Assembly (NCBI GenBank): GCA_016201085.1
Contig: JACQDO010000112.1
Span: 1 to 11,995 of the forward strand
DNA: 11,995 bases
Direction of reading: 5' to 3'
DNA from: Hyphomicrobiales bacterium
GTDB lineage: Bacteria; Pseudomonadota; Alphaproteobacteria; Rhizobiales; Xanthobacteraceae
Positions 1 through 7,403 of the stretch are shown in pieces. The first letter of the stretch is position 1, and each line of letters starts with the position of its first letter. The notes under the pieces are model-generated. The model saw only the letters and a program-made list of their open reading frames with translations. It was not told the origin of the DNA and searched no databases. A program made the position numbers and the translations under genes.

Positions 1-12
1 GGGGTGGGTTTC

Positions 13-83
13 GGGGTGGGGGGACGATCGTTGATGAGAAATCAAAGTGCCCCCCACCCCGGCTCGCATCGCTGACGCGATGC
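13..83. repeat. Tandem inverted repeats of a Rhizobiales-type intergenic element
   Basis: Two stacked inverted repeats are visible. The first has perfect 11-bp arms, GGGGTGGGGGG at 13-23 and CCCCCCACCCC at 50-60, around a 26-nt centre. The second has arms GCATCGC at 66-72 and GCGATGC at 77-83 with a 4-nt loop. A third, G/C-rich hairpin follows directly at 91-118. This layout matches the short palindromic intergenic elements scattered through Bradyrhizobium-like genomes; that family assignment is from memory and was not searched. On the minus strand it lies just downstream of the CWC gene and may serve as a transcript end, but there is no U-tract. Confidence 0.7.
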
Positions 84-311
84 TCACCGACCCTCCCCAC
101 CGCTTTGCGGGGGGAGGGAAAGCGCCGCCTGGCGCAGGCAGGCCGGGCACAGGCAGTCCTCGGCGGCGCCTTCGGTGGTGAGCGGCAGCCGGTAGGGCTC
201 GGCCGCGCACCAGCAGTCGCCGGCGAGCGCGCATTCAAATACGGCGCCGCAGCGCGCGCAGGCGAGTTGGCGGGACGGTTTCTGCATCGATTCTTGTCCG
301 GGATCGGTCAT
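84..311 (-). CDS. Cysteine-rich CWC family protein (small, probable metal-binding)
   Basis: The 75-residue product has eight cysteines in a CxxC...C...CWC...CLCPxC arrangement (C18, C21, C27, C33, C35, C53, C55, C58). The core CARCGAxFxC followed by GDCWC is the hallmark of the cysteine-rich CWC family. The spacing suggests zinc or other metal binding, but the family's biochemical role is unknown to me. The start at 311 lies 3 bases after the stop of the upstream SH3 gene, so the two are probably co-transcribed. The internal ATG at 287 (residue 9) is preceded by a purine-rich GGACAAGAA stretch and may be the true start. The last ten or so residues (LPPQSGGEGR) are encoded by the palindromic repeat at 91-118, so the tail is likely repeat-derived and not part of the fold. 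Confidence 0.8.
   Translation of the reverse strand: MTDPGQESMQKPSRQLACARCGAVFECALAGDCWCAAEPYRLPLTTEGAAEDCLCPACLRQAALSLPPQSGGEGR
91..118. repeat. G/C hairpin overlapping the 3' end of the CWC gene
   Basis: CCCTCCCC (91-98) pairs with GGGGAGGG (111-118), with an unpaired A at 99. CCGC (100-103) pairs with GCGG (107-110) around a TTT loop. It is the third arm of the repeat cluster that starts at position 13. It lies inside the reading frame of the cysteine-rich gene and encodes about residues 65-74 of its C-terminal tail. Confidence 0.75.
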
Positions 312-314
312 GGA

Positions 315-1034
315 TTATTGCGGCTCGCCGCCGCCGATATAGCCACCGATCTTCCAGGTGTCGCCGTCCTTGACGTAGCAGAGCTGATCGTTGCCGATGG
401 GCGCGATGGCGTCGATCGACACATAGCCAGCTCGGCCGCTGGGCGTGACGATGCGCACATAGGCCGCGGATGTGGGCGAGGCTTCCGGCATCACGCGCAC
501 GGAAACGAGGCCGAGCCGGTCGATCACCGGCGCATTGGCCTGCGGGCCGGCATGCACCTCGATGCCGGCCGATACCGGATAGCCCCATTCGCTCGCATCG
601 CTCCGCGTTGCCTTGATCAGCTCGTCGAAATCCTTGCGATTGAAGCTGGGATCGGCCGGCGCGCAGTAGGCGCCCTTGTACTCGGCCGACGGCGATGCGC
701 CCGCATCGTTGGCATAGCCGGCGAGAATGTCCCAGCCGGCGCTGTCCTTGTCGTTGAGGCCGAGCGCGGCGGCGAGATTGTCGACGCCCGACTTGCGCTT
801 GTCGGCGGTGTCGCGGTTCTGCCGCCACCAGAACAGGTTGCGCGCCACCACCAGCTTCGCCAAAGCGGCGCGATCCTTGCGCCGGGCCGCCTCGCCGAGC
901 TGCTTGCGCATGGCATCCAAGCCGGCATCGCTGAGCGGCGTCGCCGGCGCGATGGCCACCGGGTTGTACGGCTGCGCCGCCGCCGGCAGCAGGCCGGCGA
1001 TCAACATGGCGACGATGAGGCGGAGCCTGCGCAT
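315..1034 (-). CDS. Secreted SH3-domain protein
   Basis: The 239-residue product starts at the ATG at 1034, which has a GGGAG Shine-Dalgarno 7 nt upstream; a longer frame to 1109 would put a non-signal extension in front. Residues 1-20 (RRLRL, then a hydrophobic stretch ending in PAAAQ) form a classical Sec signal peptide, so the protein should be periplasmic or outer-membrane associated. Residues 30-150 are a helical region without a family I recognise (KDRAALAKLVVARNLFWWR...). Residues about 155-212 look like a bacterial SH3 (SH3_3) domain: the 'EVHAGPQANAPVIDRLG' segment, then 'YVRIVTPSGRAGYV'. A short C-terminal strand region (LCYVKDGDTWKIGGY) completes it. Bacterial SH3 domains usually bind peptidoglycan or other cell-envelope ligands; this role is inferred. 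Cysteines 124 and 219 could form a disulfide. The CWC gene follows after 3 bases. Confidence 0.82.
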   Translation of the reverse strand: MRRLRLIVAMLIAGLLPAAAQPYNPVAIAPATPLSDAGLDAMRKQLGEAARRKDRAALAKLVVARNLFWWRQNRDTADKRKSGVDNLAAALGLNDKDSAGWDILAGYANDAGASPSAEYKGAYCAPADPSFNRKDFDELIKATRSDASEWGYPVSAGIEVHAGPQANAPVIDRLGLVSVRVMPEASPTSAAYVRIVTPSGRAGYVSIDAIAPIGNDQLCYVKDGDTWKIGGYIGGGEPQ

Positions 1035-1037
1035 GAT

Positions 1038-1073
1038 GTCGCTCCCGTAGGCCAAATCTAGCACGGGGGCGAC
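1038..1073 (-). promoter_or_regulatory. Hairpin sequestering the SH3 gene ribosome binding site
   Basis: On the minus strand GTCGCCCCCGT (1073-1063) can pair with ACGGGAGCGAC (1048-1038): ten base pairs with one C/A mismatch and a 14-nt loop. The 3' arm contains the whole GGGAG Shine-Dalgarno (1042-1046), and the ATG at 1034 begins 3 nt after the stem. A run of seven T residues (1080-1074 on the minus strand) directly precedes the 5' arm. The base pairing is directly visible; control of translation is inference. Confidence 0.5.
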
Positions 1074-1153
1074 AAAAAAATGCGGTCGCGGTGGACGACT
1101 CGGCGGCAAGACCGCTAAACACGGCGCCTTGCCCGCAATTTTCCGAGAGCGCC

Positions 1154-1504
1154 ATGCCCGCTTTGTCGCCTTACCTGCTGCCGATCCTGCTGCTGCTCGG
1201 CTCCAACGTGTTCATGACCACCGCCTGGTACTGGCACCTGCGCTACAAGGAAGTGCCGCTGTTCAGCGTCATTTTGTTCAGCTGGGGGCTCGCCTTCATC
1301 GAATATTGCCTGGCGGTGCCGGCCAATCGCTATGGCAATGCGGTGTATAATGCCGCGCAATTGAAGACGATGCAGGAGGTGATCACCTTCATCGTGTTCG
1401 CCGTCTTTTCCTATGCCTATCTGAAAGAGCCGATCACCTGGAGCCAGGGCTTCGGCTTCGCGCTGATCGCGGCCGGCGCCTTTTTCGTGTTTCACAAATG
1501 GTGA
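1154..1504 (+). CDS. DMT family small membrane protein (DUF486)
   Basis: The 116-residue product has four predicted membrane segments (about 5-24, 34-54, 75-92 and 97-114). It carries the family's 'NVFMTTAWYWHLRYK' and 'QEVITFIVFAVFSYAYLKEP' stretches, and its length matches DUF486/DMT-like proteins. These resemble one half of a drug/metabolite transporter, but no substrate is established. The ATG at 1154 is chosen because a GAGAG element lies just upstream and the extra 21 residues of the longer frame are not membrane-like or family-like. The gene is divergent from the SH3 gene, sharing the 119-bp region 1035-1153, and its stop is only 3 bases from the stop of the convergent sugar dehydrogenase gene. 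I see no terminator between them. Confidence 0.88.
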   Translation: MPALSPYLLPILLLLGSNVFMTTAWYWHLRYKEVPLFSVILFSWGLAFIEYCLAVPANRYGNAVYNAAQLKTMQEVITFIVFAVFSYAYLKEPITWSQGFGFALIAAGAFFVFHKW

Positions 1505-1507
1505 AAG

Positions 1508-2638
1508 CTATTTTACCGGCACCAGCCGCAAAATGCGCCCCGCGCTGTTGTCGGTGAGCAGATAGAGCGCGCCCTCGGGCCCCTGCCGCACGTCGCGGAT
1601 GCGCTCGCGCAGGCCTTGCAGCAGGCGTTCTTCCTTCACGACTTTGTCGCCCTCGATCGTGAGCCGCGACAGCAGCTGGAATTTCAACGCGCCGTTGATC
1701 AGGCTGCCCTTCCAGCCCTTGAACAAGTCGCCGCTATAGAAGGTCATGCCGGACGGCGCGATCGACGGCGTCCAGTGCCAAACGGAATCGTCCATGCCGG
1801 CCATCTGCGCCTTGCCGGCGTTGACCGGTGTGCCGTCGTAATTGCGGCCGTGGCTGACCAGCGGCCAGCCGTAATTGTGACCCGGCAGGACAATGTTGAT
1901 CTCGTCGCCGCCCATGGGACCGTGCTCCTGCTCCCACAATTTGCCGTCGGCCGGATTGAGGGTGAGCCCCTGCGGATTGCGGTGGCCGAGCGACCAGATT
2001 TCCGGCCGCGCGCCGGCGCGCCGCACGAACGGATTGTCGGTAGGCGCCGCGCCGTCCGGTTTGATGCGCACGATCTTGCCGAGGTGGTTGTCGAGCGTCT
2101 GCGCCATGTCGCGGTCGCTGAAGTGCTCGCCATTGCTGAGGAACAGATTGCCGTCGCCGGCTTGCACGATGCGTCCGCCGAAATGATTGCCGCTCGAAGC
2201 CGGGCCGTGCTGGCGATAGATCACCGTGACGTCAATCAGACGGGGAGCCGCGCCGGCATCGAGCGTGGCGCGCGCCAGCGCGGTGCGCCCGCCGCCGTCG
2301 AACGGCTCGGCATAGGAGAAGTAGATCGTGCGGTTGCGGGCGAAGTCGCGGTCGAGGATCACGTCGAGCAGACCGCCTTGGCCGCGCGCGAATACTTGCG
2401 GCACGCCGGCAAGCGGCGGCGACAGCGCGCCGTCGCGCGCCACGATGCGCATGCGGCCCGGCCGCTCGGTGACCAGCATGCGGCCGTCGGGTAGGAAGGC
2501 GAGCGACCAGGGATGCACCAGGCCGCGCGCCACGGTCTCGACACGGATGTCGCCGGCCGAACTGGGGAAGACGGGATCGGCGGCCCGTGCTGTCGCTGTG
2601 CTGACCGCCAGCAACATGGCTATGAAAATCGCGCGCAT
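1508..2638 (-). CDS. PQQ-dependent aldose sugar dehydrogenase (GSDH family, periplasmic)
   Basis: The 376-residue product is a soluble six-bladed beta-propeller quinoprotein of the glucose/sorbosone dehydrogenase family (YliI/Asd-like). Such enzymes oxidise aldoses to lactones with PQQ in the periplasm. A signal peptide (residues 1-19, ending ATARA/AD) fits export. Family signatures are GLVHPWSLAFLPDGRMLVTERPGR (39-62), GQGGLLDV (86-93), GNHFGGRI (150-157, with H152 in the position of the conserved active-site histidine), IWSLGHRNPQG (214-224) and EHGPMGGDE...GHNYGWP (238-259). The start at 2638 is set by a GGAG 8 nt upstream and by the signal peptide; the frame extends to 2665 without a good ribosome binding site. 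No pqq biosynthesis genes lie in this window. The true sugar substrate cannot be read from the sequence. Confidence 0.93.
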   Translation of the reverse strand: MRAIFIAMLLAVSTATARAADPVFPSSAGDIRVETVARGLVHPWSLAFLPDGRMLVTERPGRMRIVARDGALSPPLAGVPQVFARGQGGLLDVILDRDFARNRTIYFSYAEPFDGGGRTALARATLDAGAAPRLIDVTVIYRQHGPASSGNHFGGRIVQAGDGNLFLSNGEHFSDRDMAQTLDNHLGKIVRIKPDGAAPTDNPFVRRAGARPEIWSLGHRNPQGLTLNPADGKLWEQEHGPMGGDEINIVLPGHNYGWPLVSHGRNYDGTPVNAGKAQMAGMDDSVWHWTPSIAPSGMTFYSGDLFKGWKGSLINGALKFQLLSRLTIEGDKVVKEERLLQGLRERIRDVRQGPEGALYLLTDNSAGRILRLVPVK

Positions 2639-2698
2639 GCAAAAAGCTCCGTCGACTTTTCTCAACGGTGCGTCATCGCGAAGCTGTGCGGAAGCCCC

Positions 2699-3022
2699 TT
2701 AGGCCAGATTCTGGGGGTTTTTCGACTTATGGCCGGGCAGGTGCAGATCGTGCGGCAGCGACAGCACGGTCAGGCCGCCCATGCCGATGAACAGCACCCC
2801 AAGCAGCAGCGCTAAGGCGAACAGGCCGCTTTCGTTGTCGATCACGTTGCCGACCACGTTGGCGCGCGCGATGCCGACCGACACCACGGTGGCGACCACG
2901 ACGGTGGCGAAGGCCAGCGCGGCGCTGGCAATCAACGAGGCGACGGCGACGCGACGCCGCTCCTGACCGAGCGTGCGGTCGGGCGGTGCGGTGAAGCCGC
3001 TATGATCGAGGGGGGCGTGCAT
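2699..3022 (-). CDS. Hypothetical two-helix membrane protein
   Basis: The 107-residue product is not one I recognise. It has a polar N-terminus rich in Pro and Arg (1-25, including RTLGQERRR), a hydrophobic segment at about 27-52, a short loop (NVVGNVIDNESG), a second hydrophobic segment at about 64-87, and a basic tail (HDLHLPGHKSKN). The Arg-rich N-terminus predicts a cytoplasmic start with both ends inside. The start at 3022 (ATG) has only a weak ribosome binding site. It lies 60 bases upstream of the sugar dehydrogenase gene on the same strand, so the two could share a transcript. Codon use resembles its neighbours, which supports a real gene. Confidence 0.68.
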   Translation of the reverse strand: MHAPLDHSGFTAPPDRTLGQERRRVAVASLIASAALAFATVVVATVVSVGIARANVVGNVIDNESGLFALALLLGVLFIGMGGLTVLSLPHDLHLPGHKSKNPQNLA

Positions 3023-3063
3023 GATGAAGCCGCTTTAGCCGGGAAATCCATTATCCGATTCGA

Positions 3064-3093
3064 AACCATTAACGCTTGAAGCGGGCAATGGTT
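3064..3093. promoter_or_regulatory. Nested dyad upstream of the two-helix membrane protein gene
   Basis: AACCATT (3064-3070) is matched by AATGGTT (3087-3093). Inside it CGCTT (3073-3077) is matched by AAGCG (3079-3083) around a single G. The 12 matched base pairs lie between the stop of the GST gene (3188) and the start of the membrane protein gene (3022), both on the minus strand. There is no T-run, so an intrinsic terminator is unlikely. An operator or a leader structure is possible. Confidence 0.4.
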
Positions 3094-3187
3094 CGGCCCG
3101 ATTACGGCGCGGCCGTTGATGAACTAAGGCGGTTTCATGACGGCGGGGTAAAGAAAGGAGAAAGGGTTGAAGGCGCCGCGAAAAAAT

Positions 3188-3817
3188 CTATTGCGCCGCA
3201 GTCAGTTGCGGCTGCCAGTGCATCGGCACATAGCCCGGTTCCGCCTCGACGCGGGCCAGCCAGGCGCGGATCGCCGGGAACCGCGCCAGCTCGAAATCGC
3301 ACTGATTGGCCAGATTGGTGAAGGCATAGAGCGCGATATCGGCGATGGTGAAGCGGTTGGCGGCGAAATAGGCGTGCTTGCCGAGGTGCATCTCCATCAC
3401 CCCGAACGAGCGATAGCCGTTTTCCATCCAGTCCTCGAGCGCATGCCTCTGCAAGTCGCGCCCGCCCTTGATCAGGGCCAGCCAGAAATAGGCGGCGCCG
3501 ATATTGGGTTCCAGGCTGTGCTGCTCGAAGAACATCCATTGCAGCGCCTCGGCGCGCTCGATGCGGTCTTCCGGCGCCAGCGTGGTGCCGCCGGCGACGT
3601 ACCAGAGGATGGCGTTCGATTCGGCGAGATGGCGGTTGGGCGCGACCTCCAACAGCGGCACCTGGCCGTTCGGATTCTTGGCGAGGAATTCCGGCGTGCG
3701 GCTTTGGCCCTGCAGCACGTCGATCTCGACCAGATTGTACGGAATGCCGAGCTTGGCCAGCGCCAGGCGGACCTTGTAGCTGTTGCCAGATCGTTGCATC
3801 GAATAGAGCGTGTACAT
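3188..3817 (-). CDS. Glutathione S-transferase family protein
   Basis: The 209-residue product has the two-domain GST layout. The N-terminal thioredoxin-like half (about 1-78) contains YSMQRSGNSYKVRLAL at the glutathione-site helix (Ser10 is a candidate catalytic residue), the cis-proline motif QVPLLE (Pro54), and the ESNAI motif (E66-S67) that binds the gamma-glutamyl group. The helical C-terminal half (about 85-205) contains the N-capping box RFTIADIALY (T157/D160) typical of GSTs. The length is normal. The frame is open up to 4027 but the family begins at the ATG at 3817, so the upstream 70 codons are rejected. The ribosome binding site is weak. It lies 163 bases downstream of the dioxygenase gene on the same strand, so a separate promoter is likely. 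The substrate is unknown; detoxification or thiol-conjugate chemistry is the usual role. Confidence 0.9.
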   Translation of the reverse strand: MYTLYSMQRSGNSYKVRLALAKLGIPYNLVEIDVLQGQSRTPEFLAKNPNGQVPLLEVAPNRHLAESNAILWYVAGGTTLAPEDRIERAEALQWMFFEQHSLEPNIGAAYFWLALIKGGRDLQRHALEDWMENGYRSFGVMEMHLGKHAYFAANRFTIADIALYAFTNLANQCDFELARFPAIRAWLARVEAEPGYVPMHWQPQLTAAQ

Positions 3818-3980
3818 CTCGATTCTAATCCATCTGCTCGAAGCACTCCGCGCCCAAGCCGGATAGGGCAGGTCAAGTCCGGCAATAGCAAGGCCGATTG
3901 GGCCGCGCGCAAGGCCGCGCATTTCGAATTCACGCACTTGGCAAAACGCGCAAGCTACCGCTGCGCCCGTGACGGTAAAT

Positions 3981-4799
3981 TTATTCCGCCGCCACCCGAT
4001 GCGCGCGGGCGTATTCCAGCAACGCACCGTCGTCGACCATCTCGATCGGCGTAAAGTCGCGGTGCGCGATCCATTCGGCCCGCGTGAACCTGGCGATGTG
4101 ATTGGAGACCGCGCACAACGTCAGATACACGATCTTGCGCGGATAGGGCGTGATGTTGGGCGGCGAGGCGTGCACCAGGTTGCCGTGGAACATCAGCACC
4201 GAGCCGGCCTTGCCGGTTGGCGCCACGATGCCGATGCCGTCGGGCCCGGCGGCTTCCGCGGCGAGCCGCGTCACGGTTTCCTTGTCGAGCGTCCATAACG
4301 GATAGGACGTTGTGGTCTTGTCGTGGCCGGCGGCGAGCACGCCCTGCTTGTGGCTCTTCGGGATGATCATCAGCGCGCCATTGATCGGCAGCACGTCGTC
4401 GAGGAACACCGCGATGTTCATGGCGCGCGGCTCGGGCATGCCGTCGTCGCGCGCCCAGGTGCCGTAGTCCTGATGCCATTGCCAGACGTCGCCCTCGAAG
4501 GCGGCCTTGGCGTTGAGCTTGAACTGATGGACGTAGACGCCTTCGCCGAACAGCTGCATCAGCGGCGCGACCAGGCGCGGATGGTGCGCCAGCACCTCGA
4601 ACACCTTGTTGAACTTGTGCGCGGCGAAGGCGGTACGCGGCGCGCCGGATTTTTCGCGCCAGACCTCCTGGCGGTCGAGCTTGAGGATGGCGTCGGCTTC
4701 CAGGCGCAGCAGCGCGATTTCTTCCTCGGAGAAGCAATTGGGGAAGAAGACGTAGCCTTGCTCGTCGAAAGCCTTGAGCTGCTCGGCGTTGAGCTGCAT
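3981..4799 (-). CDS. Phytanoyl-CoA dioxygenase (PhyH/EctD-like) family Fe(II)/2-oxoglutarate oxygenase
   Basis: The 272-residue product is a non-haem iron hydroxylase using 2-oxoglutarate and O2. The iron triad is H109-x-D111 (in QWHQDYGTW) and H210 (in FHGNLVHASPPN). R221 lies 11 residues after the distal His, the spacing used for 2-oxoglutarate binding in ectoine hydroxylase EctD. The WHQDYGTW...DDGMPEPRAM stretch strongly resembles the EctD signature WHSDFETWH...EDGMP. No ectABC genes are nearby, so the substrate is probably another small amino acid or metabolite. The ATG at 4799 is preferred over the GTG at 4808 because an AGGGAG sequence sits 8 nt upstream of the ATG. The product should be cytoplasmic; no signal peptide is seen. 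Confidence 0.9.
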   Translation of the reverse strand: MQLNAEQLKAFDEQGYVFFPNCFSEEEIALLRLEADAILKLDRQEVWREKSGAPRTAFAAHKFNKVFEVLAHHPRLVAPLMQLFGEGVYVHQFKLNAKAAFEGDVWQWHQDYGTWARDDGMPEPRAMNIAVFLDDVLPINGALMIIPKSHKQGVLAAGHDKTTTSYPLWTLDKETVTRLAAEAAGPDGIGIVAPTGKAGSVLMFHGNLVHASPPNITPYPRKIVYLTLCAVSNHIARFTRAEWIAHRDFTPIEMVDDGALLEYARAHRVAAE

Positions 4800-4872
4800 G
4801 GGCGGCACTCCCTGATAGCTATGGCCGGTGTGCCGGCTCTTGACGCCATTCTATCCCCGCCGGCGCGGAACG

Positions 4873-5853
4873 CTAGGGCCGGGAGGTGGTGGCGAGTTCC
4901 TGCAGTGGCGTTGCCGCCAGCGCGGGATGCGGCTGGTTTGCGCGCTGCACCATCGCACGCGCGGCCAACAGGCAGACAACCGCAATGCCGATGCCCGCCA
5001 AGATGTCGGTAAAATAATGCGAGCCGTCGACCGGGATCGACAGCATCATGATCGCATTCAGGCCGGCGCCGATCCAGCGCAGCACCGGCAACGGCCAGAA
5101 CGCGGCGGCGAGGATCAACGCCAGCGCCGCATGCAGACTGGGGAATGTGATGATGCCTTCGGCGCCGCCGGCCATCAGCAGCCGGAATGTGCTGTCGCGC
5201 AGCCCGAGGAACACCGGCCAGCTCGTGGCGCTGACCGGCAGGTGCAGACCGTCGGACGCAGTCAGGCCATGTTGCAGCCAGACGCCCTGCGCCGGCCAGA
5301 TAGCGGACATGGCGATGGTCAGCAGCGCCGCCAATACGAAGGCGAGCACGAAAATACGCAGCGTGGCGAGGTGCCCGGCCAGCGACAGGGCCAGGATCAC
5401 AACCAAGGTCTGCGGCATCAGGCTGATGTAGACCATCCGCAACAGCAGGCCGGCGGTCGCGTGCCCGCTGAGCCAGTCGAACAGCCCGAACCAGTCGAAG
5501 CCGAGCGCCCGGTCGGCGGCTTCGAACCAGTGATCGGTGAGCGGGAAATTCAGGCTGGCGGCGAGGTAGGAGAGCGGCGCGCCCACCGCCGCAAAGGCGA
5601 CGATCTGCGCGGTGCTGCCGAGGGCGGCGGCCAGCCGGGGGTCGGGCCGGCGCGTCCGGTAGAACCATTGCCCGGCGGCAAACAGGGTAGCGGTCGCGGC
5701 CGGCGCCAGGAACGAGGCCCAGGCCAGCCGGAAATCGGACAGCAGCAGGGCGGCCAGGACGGCGGCCGCCACCGCGGCGATCGTCGCCCAGACGAGGCCA
5801 TCCAACTGGCGTAAACCGGCCCGATCCAATGTCATGATAGAGGTGGGTAGCAT
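4873..5853 (-). CDS. PAP2-family membrane phosphatase (Aur1/inositol-phosphorylceramide synthase type)
   Basis: The 326-residue product is an integral membrane protein with about six or more hydrophobic segments (about 20-39, 44-62, 80-100, 135-180, 243-260, 264-300). The catalytic motifs near the C-terminus are FPSLHAALA (237-245, with H241 as phosphatase motif 2) and GSHYFTDILAG (277-287, with H279 nucleophile and D283 as motif 3). The usual PAP2 motif 1 (KxxxxxxRP) is not evident in place, as in the PAP2_3/Aur1-like branch. Members dephosphorylate or transfer lipid phosphate groups at the membrane surface; which lipid is unknown here. The start at 5853 has a G-rich sequence upstream; ATG 5835 (residue 7) has no ribosome binding site. 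It is divergent from aatA and lies 73 bases upstream of the dioxygenase gene on the same strand, so co-transcription is possible. Confidence 0.9.
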   Translation of the reverse strand: MLPTSIMTLDRAGLRQLDGLVWATIAAVAAAVLAALLLSDFRLAWASFLAPAATATLFAAGQWFYRTRRPDPRLAAALGSTAQIVAFAAVGAPLSYLAASLNFPLTDHWFEAADRALGFDWFGLFDWLSGHATAGLLLRMVYISLMPQTLVVILALSLAGHLATLRIFVLAFVLAALLTIAMSAIWPAQGVWLQHGLTASDGLHLPVSATSWPVFLGLRDSTFRLLMAGGAEGIITFPSLHAALALILAAAFWPLPVLRWIGAGLNAIMMLSIPVDGSHYFTDILAGIGIAVVCLLAARAMVQRANQPHPALAATPLQELATTSRP

Positions 5854-5925
5854 TTGACGGTTGCCCCCCGGTTAACTCGGTCCTGAGAATGCCGTTGAAG
5901 CGGTTGCGGGGGCTACGACCGATAG

Positions 5926-7248
<1,323 letters not shown>

Positions 7249-7258
7249 CTCTTTATTT

Positions 7259-7287
7259 CTTCGCCCCGCCTGCGGGGAGAGGTGAAG
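7259..7287 (+). terminator. G/C hairpin after aatA (possible transcript end or short repeat)
   Basis: CCCCGC (7264-7269) pairs with GCGGGG (7272-7277), and outer CTTC (7259-7262) can pair with GAAG (7284-7287). It begins 10 bases after the aatA stop, a normal place for a terminator, but no T-run follows. The GCGGGGAGAGG core also resembles short Rhizobiales intergenic repeats, so it may be a repeat copy that also serves as a transcript end. Confidence 0.4.
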
Positions 7288-7349
7288 ACAGAGCGAATCT
7301 CGCGCGCCCGCGCTTCGGTATCGGACAGGCGGAACTTGCCGCCGCGGGC

Positions 7350-7370
7350 ATTGATACATATCAATACAAT
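7350..7370 (+). promoter_or_regulatory. FNR/FixK-type box overlapping a candidate -10 element, upstream of the EF-G-like gene
   Basis: ATTGATACATATCAAT (7350-7365) has perfect 7-bp arms. It contains TTGAT-ACAT-ATCAA (7351-7364), an exact match to the FNR/Anr box and also to the looser FixK pattern TTGA-N6-TCAA. TACAAT (7365-7370) abuts it and could be a sigma-70-type -10, giving a start near 7376-7377; no good -35 is seen. The box centre would then be near -19, a position typical of repression and not of class II activation at -41.5. The match is seen; regulation by a Crp/FNR protein is inferred. Confidence 0.55.
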
Positions 7371-7376
7371 GGTCCG

Positions 7377-7399
7377 ACCTCCCGGCCGGCAAGGGAGGT
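7377..7399 (+). promoter_or_regulatory. Perfect hairpin sequestering the EF-G-like gene ribosome binding site
   Basis: ACCTCCC (7377-7383) is an exact complement of GGGAGGT (7393-7399), with the 9-nt loop GGCCGGCAA. The 3' arm is the Shine-Dalgarno itself, and the ATG follows at 7404. The 5' arm copies six of seven bases of the 16S rRNA anti-Shine-Dalgarno (ACCUCCU), so it acts as a built-in competitor. If transcription starts at the candidate site near 7377, this hairpin is almost the whole leader. Confidence 0.6.
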
Positions 7400-7403
7400 A
7401 TTG

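Noticed and set aside
105..1061. Long plus-strand open frame opposite the CWC and SH3 genes
   Set aside because: It is antisense to two genes with recognisable domains; the translation is Arg/Gly/Ala-rich with no motif.
1063..1080. Intrinsic terminator formed by the hairpin and homopolymer run near the SH3 gene start
   Set aside because: On the plus strand the run is A and not T, and on the minus strand the T-run comes before the hairpin, so neither orientation fits a terminator.
1091..1153. Upstream ATG extension of the DMT/DUF486 gene
   Set aside because: The extra 21 residues are polar, absent from the family and lack a ribosome binding site; the ATG at 1154 fits better.
3167..4054. Plus-strand open frame preceded by an AAAGGAG-like sequence (3152-3162)
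   Set aside because: It is antisense to the GST gene along its length, and its protein composition is that of a GC-rich shadow frame with no domain.
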